From NCBI GenBank assembly GCA_963747985.1, contig CAVVHG010000010.1, forward strand, positions 1 through 64,000: a DNA stretch of 64,000 nt, given 5' to 3'. The translations under genes and the position numbers were made by a program. Position 1 is the stretch's first letter, and every line of letters begins with the position of its first letter. Shown piece after piece: positions 58,303 to 64,000 of this stretch. The notes beneath the pieces were generated by a model. It did not search any database. It was not told the origin of the DNA and worked only from the letters and a program-made list of their open reading frames with translations. This DNA comes from JACADW01 sp963747985. Its GTDB lineage: Bacteria; Acidobacteriota; UBA6911.

Positions 58303-59166
58303 ATGAATGGCACACTGTTCAACACGGTAGCGGCGGTCTTCGCACGCGAGAGCGGCCATGGACAGGCTGCGAGTGCAGCGACGGGCCGTCCGGTTGAGGG
58401 GGGGCAGGGGTCGATGGGCTCAGCCCAGAAGGAGTTCGAGGTCGTGGCGGACGTGGTTATCGATGTCGCGGTCGGGACGCGCAGCGGAATCCCGGCAGGC
58501 GAAGGTGCCATCGCGCTGGCGCAACTGATCGACCGGCTGCCCGATCTCAAGTTCCGCGGTATGCTCTCGTACGACGGACCCGTGCAGCACGCCAACGGAT
58601 TTGCCGCGCGCAAGGAGCGCGCGCTCAGAACGATCGAGCCGAACGCCGAGTTGTTCACCACACTGCAGAAGTCTGGCCTGAACATGGAGATCTTCAGCGG
58701 CGGGGGAACCGGCACTTACAGCATCATGCACCTGGTGCCGGGCTTCACCGACGTGCAGGTGGGTAGTTACATATTCATGGACATGCAGTACATGGCCATC
58801 GGCAACGAGGGCGGCGCCCCGGTTTTTAGCGACTTCGCGCCGTCCCTTACCGTGATCACAACGGTACTCAACAACAGATTCCCTGGCCGGCTTACTACCG
58901 ATGGCGGATCGAAGGCGTTGACCCTCAACACGCCGCACGCAGGGGTCATCGGAGAGCCGGGAATGGATTACAGCGCGACCTCGGACGAGTTCGGGAGTAT
59001 TCAGTTCAACGCTCCTCCCTCGAAGGCCTACAAGATCGGCGACAAGCTCGAGGTCATCGTCCCGCACTGCGATCCCGTCGTGAACGAATACGATCAGATG
59101 TACGGGATCCGCAAGGATCGCGTTGAGGTCGTCTGGACAATCGACGCGCGCGGGAAATCTCAGTAG
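58303..59166 (+). pseudogene. D-threonine aldolase-like PLP enzyme, N-terminally truncated
   Basis: From about 58425 the frame encodes the second part of a DSD1/D-threonine-aldolase-type enzyme: VVIDVAVGTRSGIPAGEGA, LPDLKFRGMLSYDG, SGGGTGTYSIMHLVPG, and the metal-site end VIVPHCDPVVNEYDQM with the His and Cys of the family. The first 100 or so residues, including the PLP-binding lysine, are absent. The sequence before GSAQKEFEV is unrelated. ATG 58303 has no clear ribosome site. A shortened working protein is unlikely. Confidence 0.7.
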
Positions 59167-59382
59167 CAGGACGCGCCGGGACGGGCAACGAAAACGGTTC
59201 GGCAGGACTGCAGAGGCAGCGTTGCAGAGCTGAATGACACCGTACGAAGTCTGACTCTAACGCCTCCTCAGCGTCCGGTTTGCATGTATGATAGTGAATG
59301 CCCTTGTCTGCTGCGGGGACCCAGGGCAGCGACGACTCTGGAGCCTGCATCGCAATGAACACGTGATCCCATCTCTACAACC

Positions 59383-60798
59383 ATGAGCGCCGATAAAACG
59401 ACCATGAAAACCATCACATCTCTATTGTTCCGGGCCGGTCTGACGGCTCTCTGTTTGCTGGCGTTGCTTCCCATAGCCGGTAATGTTGCCGCCGCAAGGC
59501 AGAACGATGCGACCGCTCAGTCCGTCAAGAACCTCCGGCTCGCGGTCAGCCCTAACGGGCGCTACTTTGTGGACCAGGATGGCAAACCGTTCTTCTACCT
59601 CGCTGACACTTGCTGGCTGCTCTTTCAGCGGCTCAACCACGAAGAATTGGACGAGTATCTGAAAGACCGCGCCGCCAAGGGCTTCACGGTCATTCAAGCC
59701 TATGTGCTGCGGGGACTCGGCAAGCGACATCCCGACGGCAACTCGTCGCTCCTCGACGCGACGCCGCTCCTCGACCGCGACCCTGTTCGGCCCAACGAGG
59801 AGTTCTTCAAGAACGTGGACTACGTGGTCAACCGGGCAAACGAACTGGGTCTGGTGATGGGCCTTGTGCCCGCCAAGTCCTGGCACGTCAACGAACATCC
59901 GGAGAGTGTGTTCGACGAGAATAACGCCTACACTTTCGGCAAGTTCCTGGGCGAACGCTACAGGAACAACGCCGTCCTGTGGTATCCGGGCGGCGATTCA
60001 CCTCCAGGAATATACGAGGCGGTCTGGGTGGCGATGGCGAAGGGGCTGAAGGACGGCAGCGCCAACCGCCACCTCGTCAGCTATCACGGGCAGGGGAGTA
60101 CTTCTTCATCCATGTGGTTCCACACGGCGGACTGGCTCGACTTCAACTCGATCCAATCTGGGCATCATTTCGGCTCGGACAGTTACGCGTTCGTCAACAA
60201 GGACTTCGCGCTGACGCCCGCCAAGCCGACAGTGGACATGGAACCGGCGTATGAGAACCATCCCACCGGAGCCAACAAACCGCGCATTGACGCCCACAAG
60301 GTGCGCTCTCAAGCCTACTCGGCGATACTCGCCGGCGCGGCGGGGCACGGATATGGCGCGTTGGACTTGTTCTATTTCTACAAAGATGCCGACGGTCCCT
60401 TTCCGAAGAATGGTTTCCAGCACTGGCGTAAGGCCATGGCCTACGAGGGCTCTGGCCAAGTGGGGCTGATGCGTCGCCTGTTCGAGCAGCGGCCGTGGTA
60501 CAAGATGATTCCCGGCCAGTCAGCCATCGCCTCGGAGCAGGGTGAGGGCACACAACGCCTCGTCGCGGCGCGAGCCGAAAACGGAAGCTTCGTGATTACC
60601 TACACACCGTGCGGCGAGCCGGTGAACATTCACATGGACAGGCTCCACGGATCGTCAGTGAAAGCTCAGTGGTACGACCCGCGCGACGGAACGTGGCAAC
60701 CAATCGGCCAGTTTGCCAACAAGGGAGTCCATGAGTTTGTTGCGCCTTCCCACGGCGAGCAAGACGACTGGCTTCTGGTGCTCGATGCCGCACCGTAA
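59383..60798 (+). CDS. exported DUF4038 glycoside hydrolase (apiosidase-like)
   Basis: A 471-aa protein with a leader (LFRAGLTALCLLALLPIAG). The TIM-barrel domain follows: RYFVDQDGKPFFYLADTCWL, LLFQRLNHEELDEYLKDRAA, NNAVLWYPGGDSPPG and a late Glu region PTVDMEPAYENHP. A collagen-binding-like C-terminal domain has QWYDPRDGTWQPIG. DUF4038 members cleave plant cell-wall branches such as apiose. The start is ATG 59383 or 59404; neither has a ribosome site. Confidence 0.88.
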   Translation: MSADKTTMKTITSLLFRAGLTALCLLALLPIAGNVAAARQNDATAQSVKNLRLAVSPNGRYFVDQDGKPFFYLADTCWLLFQRLNHEELDEYLKDRAAKGFTVIQAYVLRGLGKRHPDGNSSLLDATPLLDRDPVRPNEEFFKNVDYVVNRANELGLVMGLVPAKSWHVNEHPESVFDENNAYTFGKFLGERYRNNAVLWYPGGDSPPGIYEAVWVAMAKGLKDGSANRHLVSYHGQGSTSSSMWFHTADWLDFNSIQSGHHFGSDSYAFVNKDFALTPAKPTVDMEPAYENHPTGANKPRIDAHKVRSQAYSAILAGAAGHGYGALDLFYFYKDADGPFPKNGFQHWRKAMAYEGSGQVGLMRRLFEQRPWYKMIPGQSAIASEQGEGTQRLVAARAENGSFVITYTPCGEPVNIHMDRLHGSSVKAQWYDPRDGTWQPIGQFANKGVHEFVAPSHGEQDDWLLVLDAAP

Positions 60799-60986
60799 GA
60801 GCCCGGCGGCGTGGCAACGAGGCTTCGCTGGCCGTGGACGAACATGAACTGAAGAGTTCTGCGATCGTCTCGAGCAGCAGTGGCGACGAGCTTGATCGTA
60901 CTGGCTGCAGGCCCCAGCCAAAACCCTGTCTGCGCCGCCCCTGAAGATGCCAAACGCATCCATTCCGCGCCCGACCACTACGACGG

Positions 60987-61130
60987 TTAGTCAAAATAAG
61001 AATCGCCGTATATGACGGGGTTGAGGATGTGGATGCCAAGCAGGAGGGTGGCCTGTCGGAGCTTGGCTGGGCGTTTGTGATCTTCTTTAGTCGTGAACGT
61101 CACTCGCCGACGATCCTCGGCGACACGCAT
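60987..61130 (-). CDS. short open frame of unknown function
   Basis: A 47-codon frame from ATG 61130, rich in features of real protein (TFTTKEDHKRPAKLRQATLL, then an aliphatic stretch ending YGDSYFD). It may be a stub of a longer gene. I do not recognise it. It is divergent from the methyltransferase remnant. Confidence 0.25.
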   Translation of the reverse strand: MRVAEDRRRVTFTTKEDHKRPAKLRQATLLLGIHILNPVIYGDSYFD

Positions 61131-61153
61131 GCACGACTGCGGGACTGGTGTGC

Positions 61154-61342
61154 CCATATGAAATCAGGAAGCTATCGATCGCCGAGATCCAGGCGCTCGC
61201 GTCCTACCCGGAGGGATTTCAGCTCGCTGGGAGCCAACGGGTGAGGTGGGCCCGCATCGGGAACAGCGACCCGCCGCCGCTGATGTAAGCCATTGCTGAC
61301 CGCGTCCGCCACCGCTTCTTGATGAACAAATCTTCGGCGTGA
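61154..61342 (+). pseudogene. DNA cytosine-C5 methyltransferase C-terminal stub
   Basis: The frame reads YEIRKLSIAEIQALASYPEG, then RWARIGNSDPPPLM, the motif IX/X end of C5 DNA methyltransferases, where GNSVPPP is usual. A TAA at 61286 interrupts it, and the frame continues with the closing helix AIADRVRHRFLMNKSSA to TGA at 61340. The catalytic part is gone. The TGA overlaps an ATG opening a 50-codon frame of unknown status. Confidence 0.7.
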
Positions 61343-61490
61343 TGACTGTTACTCTCGATCCTGCACTGCTCGAATTTGCTGGCTTCCCAGATCACTTCGC
61401 GGGAGTGAGGCACACGGTTCCAGCTTACGCGCAATCACAGTCTTGTGACAAACTGGATGACATGGTTCCCGAATGCGGACCACTGGAGTC

Positions 61491-62270
61491 ATGGTGACTA
61501 TTACCGGATCGGAAACGGCGGATATCCTCAGTTGTAGCTTGCGGATCCTGCAGGAGAGAGGCGGGCACCGCGCCGCTTCCGATGACGTTCTTCTCGCCTG
61601 GGCCGCCATTCGGGCGCGGCCGGACGCTCGTCGCATTTTGGAACTGGGAAGCGGGAAGGGGACGGTGGCTTTGCTGCTCCTGCGCTGCCTTGCAAAGGCG
61701 AAAGTGGTGGGGATCGAAGCTTACGAGCCGCATCACGAACTCGCTGTGCGTAACGCTGCGCTCAACGGTCTGACCGGACGGTACGATGCTCGATATGGCG
61801 ATCTCCGGGAGCCTCGCATTCTTAATGGCGAGGCGCCTTTTGACCTGATCTGCGGAGCCCCGCCGTATCTTCCGGTGGGGAGTGGCATCCTGCCCAAGAA
61901 TCCGGGGCGTGCTGTGGGCCGGTTTGAACTGCGCGGCGGCGTCGAGGCGTATCTTGCAACGGCAGTCCGACACGTCGCCGACGGAGCGCCTGTGGTCCTG
62001 CTCATGGACGGTCGGGGCCGCGCCCGCGCGGAGTCGGCCGTCAGGGCCGCGGGCCTTTTCGCCTGCACTCGGATCGCTGTCCGCCCGCGACCGGAGCGGG
62101 CTCCCACCTACTGGCTTATCGAAGCCGGCGCCCGTTATTTCGGAACACCAGTCGAGGAAGAGGTTTGCATGCGGCTTGCGGCCGGCATGGAGTGGTCTCC
62201 GGCCTATGCGGCGATCCGCGAACTCCTGGACCTCCCTCGCCAGGCGGATGGTGGGACGGAACGCCTCTGA
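61491..62270 (+). CDS. TrmN6-like SAM-dependent methyltransferase
   Basis: A 259-aa protein with the TrmN6/RlmG-like fold: RILELGSGKGTVALLLLRCL (motif I), VVGIEAYEPHHELAVRNAAL, then CGAPPYLPVGSGILP in place of the NPPY catalytic motif, and AVGRFELRGGVEAYL. Relatives methylate adenine N6 in tRNA-Val; the altered APPY is common in this subgroup. ATG 61491, after ggag, gives the best start. Confidence 0.82.
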   Translation: MVTITGSETADILSCSLRILQERGGHRAASDDVLLAWAAIRARPDARRILELGSGKGTVALLLLRCLAKAKVVGIEAYEPHHELAVRNAALNGLTGRYDARYGDLREPRILNGEAPFDLICGAPPYLPVGSGILPKNPGRAVGRFELRGGVEAYLATAVRHVADGAPVVLLMDGRGRARAESAVRAAGLFACTRIAVRPRPERAPTYWLIEAGARYFGTPVEEEVCMRLAAGMEWSPAYAAIRELLDLPRQADGGTERL

Positions 62271-62568
62271 GACTGGAATCTGGCATGATGACCACGACGA
62301 CAACGCTTGATGCAATCCGATCCTGCGCCCGGTAGCCCCCTTCCGCCTCGGGACTGGGTCAAAGGGAGTTCGGGGGTTGTGGTGACTGTCACCGGATCTA
62401 CTCGCCGACTCCCTCGGCAGTAATTCGCGAACTGGCCACAGCTCGGAAGCCCTGGAGGTTTTCGGAGTGCTACGCAGGTTTCCCCGATCACTTCTTGGGA
62501 CCGTTCGCCCTGCAGCCCTGATCCAGCTTCCCTCTTCCACTCTCCCTTTGGAATTGACTGTAGTATAT
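62271..62568. other. spacer before the BrnT/BrnA locus
   Basis: A short stretch near 62378 resembles the start of the TrmN6-like gene (gtgactgtcaccggatc versus gtgactattaccggatc), but no frame of length follows. The right end becomes AT-rich and holds the BrnT/BrnA promoter-operator region. Confidence 0.4.
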
Positions 62569-62583
62569 ACTGTAGAATACAGT
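62569..62583. promoter_or_regulatory. inverted-repeat operator upstream of brnT
   Basis: actgta-gaa-tacagt is a perfect 6-bp inverted repeat ending six bases before the BrnT start. A further ctgtag half-site lies at 62558-62563, and tatact (62566-62571) could serve as -10. BrnA-type antitoxins are ribbon-helix-helix proteins that repress their own operon, so this is the likely target. Confidence 0.55.
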
Positions 62584-62589
62584 TGAAAT

Positions 62590-62871
62590 ATGCGATTCGA
62601 GTGGGATGAGGACAAGAACCGGTCCAATTTCAAGAAACATGGAATTTGGTTCGAAGAAGCCCAGACCATTTGGGCTGATTCGGAATCCGTCGAGTTTTTT
62701 GATCCGGAACATAGTTCCGATGAAGATCGTTTCATTCGAATCGGGCATACGACGAGAGGTCGAATTCTTCTCGTCGTATTTTGCGAGCGGGCGGAGGGAT
62801 CAACGATTCGTATTATCTCTGCTCGGAGAGCAACCACGCAAGAGATGAGAGCTTATGAAAAAGGAATATAA
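62590..62871 (+). CDS. brnT: BrnT-family toxin (ribonuclease)
   Basis: A 93-aa RelE-like ribonuclease: MRFEWDEDKNRSNFKKHGIW, FEEAQTIWADSESVEFFD, GHTTRGRILLVVF and the typical end IRIISARRATTQEMRAYEK. BrnT toxins inhibit translation by RNA cleavage and are neutralised by BrnA. It overlaps the antitoxin gene by 17 bases. The low GC of the upstream region suggests recent transfer. Confidence 0.92.
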   Translation: MRFEWDEDKNRSNFKKHGIWFEEAQTIWADSESVEFFDPEHSSDEDRFIRIGHTTRGRILLVVFCERAEGSTIRIISARRATTQEMRAYEKGI

Positions 62872-63106
62872 CCTCGACAAGCTCAGAAAGCGTCCAGGAA
62901 AGGTAAAAGTTGATCGGGATGCGGCCAAGATCCCCATCAGCATCCGGTTGGACGGAGCAGTGCTTGCTGATCTGCGGTCTGAAGCGGAGCGGCTTGGCAT
63001 TCCATATCAAACAATGATCAGTAGCGTTCTCCACCGCTATGTTAAAGGAGAATTGGTAGATCCGAAGGCGATTGATTTAGGCCGGATCGTCGCGAAAGCC
63101 CCATAG
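62855..63106 (+). CDS. brnA: BrnA-family antitoxin
   Basis: An 83-aa protein with a basic N-terminal part (LDKLRKRPGKVKVDRDAAKI) and a ribbon-helix-helix DNA-binding end: PISIRLDGAVLADLRSEAER, LGIPYQTMISSVLHRYV. It binds BrnT and represses the operon. The reading order toxin-antitoxin is the usual one for this family. A weak ccgc-agt-gcgg stem with a t-run follows at 63116-63135. Confidence 0.92.
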   Translation: MKKEYNLDKLRKRPGKVKVDRDAAKIPISIRLDGAVLADLRSEAERLGIPYQTMISSVLHRYVKGELVDPKAIDLGRIVAKAP

Positions 63107-63521
63107 CATGGACTGCCGCAGTGCGGGGTGTTTTTGTGCTGTGGCGAGCGCCTATGACCGGTTTCCCCGAAGGCGACTTCGGGGGAGTGAAGCTCCGAAA
63201 TGAAGCGTGGTGGTATGCAGTTCACGGCTTTTTTGTGAACAATCCCGCACCGAGGTTGCAGCACAACGTTCCTCTCAACACGGTGCAGGGAGTGTCGCTT
63301 GGTCTCGTCCAGTTCAATCTCCACCGACCTATTCACACGGGATGGACGGCGTAAGCTGCATGATTGCCGGATCAAGGTTTTTGAAATTAAGCGCTGGTCC
63401 TGCGCACTTCCCACGAGGTACTTGTTGCCGGCGAAAACCGGGTTGATCACTTTGTAGTGCCAACGACCGCTTTCAAATTGGCGCTTTGACGCAGGCCGCC
63501 GCATCCGCTATTGTGCCCGTC
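63107..63521. other. spacer without a confident gene
   Basis: Both strands have open frames with no family signature. A minus frame over 63180-63480 contains many charged residues, but I cannot support it as a gene. Confidence 0.4.
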
Positions 63522-64000
63522 GTGAACGAAGAGCGTGTCATAGTTGCGGGAGGCGGGGCTGCGGGCTTTTTCGCCGCGATCACATGCAAGGAGGCATCGC
63601 CCGGGACGGAGGTGCTACTCCTTGAACGAGGACCGCACTTCCTGTCCAAGGTCCGGATTTCCGGTGGCGGCCGCTGCAACGTCACCCATGCGTGCTTCAA
63701 TCCCGCCGAATTTGCTGGGCATTATCCGCGCGGCGGCCGTGAACTCCTTGGCCCGTTCTCCCGTTTCCAGGCCCGCGATACCGTCGCGTGGTTCGAGTCG
63801 CGCGGCGTTTCTCTCAAAACGGAAAGCGATGGGAGAATGTTTCCGGTCAGCAACTCGTCCGACGAGGTCGTCCGGTGCCTGCAGGATGCCGCAGCGCGGG
63901 CCCGCGTTCGTCTCGAAAGCGGCTGCGGAGTCGAACACGCGCGCAGGGGACCGGGAGGTCGATTCGAACTGAATCTGTCCGGCGGGCGCACCCTTCAGTG
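63522..64000 (+). CDS. HI0933/YhiN-type FAD-dependent oxidoreductase (partial)
   Basis: The reading frame runs off the right edge of the window. The N-terminal Rossmann strand is RVIVAGGGAAGFFAAITCKE, then LLLERGPHFLSKVRISGGGR with the family signature ISGGGRCNVTH. A block GRMFPVSNSSDEVVRCL follows, also typical of HI0933-like flavoproteins. The function of the family is unclear; it may hydrogenate or oxidise a small ring. GTG 63522 is my start; GTG 63513 and TTG 63486 are in the same frame. Confidence 0.88.
   Translation, partial: MNEERVIVAGGGAAGFFAAITCKEASPGTEVLLLERGPHFLSKVRISGGGRCNVTHACFNPAEFAGHYPRGGRELLGPFSRFQARDTVAWFESRGVSLKTESDGRMFPVSNSSDEVVRCLQDAAARARVRLESGCGVEHARRGPGGRFELNLSGGRTLQ

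Noticed and set aside
61488..62400. Similarity between 61488-61507 and 62375-62394, and an AGFPDHF-encoding stretch in both areas
   Set aside because: Too short, and in different order and frames, to claim a duplication.
63037..63504. Minus-strand 155-codon frame
   Set aside because: Overlaps brnA antisense and lacks a start with a ribosome site or any motif.

Overview
The window looks like a chromosome segment from an Acidobacteriota member, probably of the Solibacter/Bryobacter kind. The base composition is GC-rich. The gene content fits: a TPR-tailed Ser/Thr kinase, a PadR regulator with a duplicated FtsX-type (ADOP) permease, exported sugar enzymes with Tat or Sec leaders (DUF1080, DUF4838, GH27, GH36, DUF4038), a DUF882 peptidase and a YcbB-type L,D-transpeptidase. 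This placement is inferred from gene families; there is no rRNA in the window.

Layout. 1-1133: tRNA-Arg(CCG), followed by wreckage of an integrase, a recQ gene and an IS91-type transposase. 1528-15052: a kinase/TPR protein, a GH36-like alpha-galactosidase, an ICMT-like membrane protein, DUF1080, a coupled DUF4838/sugar-isomerase-like pair, and several broken genes. 15266-25650: an acetamidase-like protein, a DUF3311/sodium symporter/M20 amidohydrolase operon, a ParA operon with a NucS-like partner, and an OmpR-type two-component system. 26098-41214: a CocE/NonD hydrolase, the peptidoglycan pair, IleRS, a deacetylase-like protein and a nucleotidyltransferase toxin-antitoxin pair. 41295-47102: a LolA/LolCE/LolD-like operon ending in an outer-membrane beta-barrel. 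47318-64000: a Tat-tagged TIM-barrel protein, GH27, an ATC-hydrolase-like lipoprotein, methyltransferases, PadR-ADOP, a DUF4038 glycosidase, BrnT/BrnA, and the start of an HI0933-type flavoprotein that runs off the right edge.

Two things stand out. First, gene stubs are very dense: about 18 remnants, several of which keep only the N-terminal leader and the C-terminus of one gene, or fuse pieces of two unrelated genes. Second, the spacers hold several families of hairpin-forming repeats: a foldback element in two copies (about 395 and 483 bp), a 100-bp inverted-repeat element, an accgcagagac-type palindrome in three places, a six-hairpin array inside the Lol-like operon, and a run of gttcggt-like units at an exact 11-bp period.

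Functionally, the intact genes describe a soil-type saprotroph that breaks down plant or microbial galactosides and other glycans outside the cytoplasm, remodels its envelope, and takes up small carboxylates or amides. The least explained intact unit is the ParA operon, whose second gene has a NucS-like fold with an apparently dead active site.
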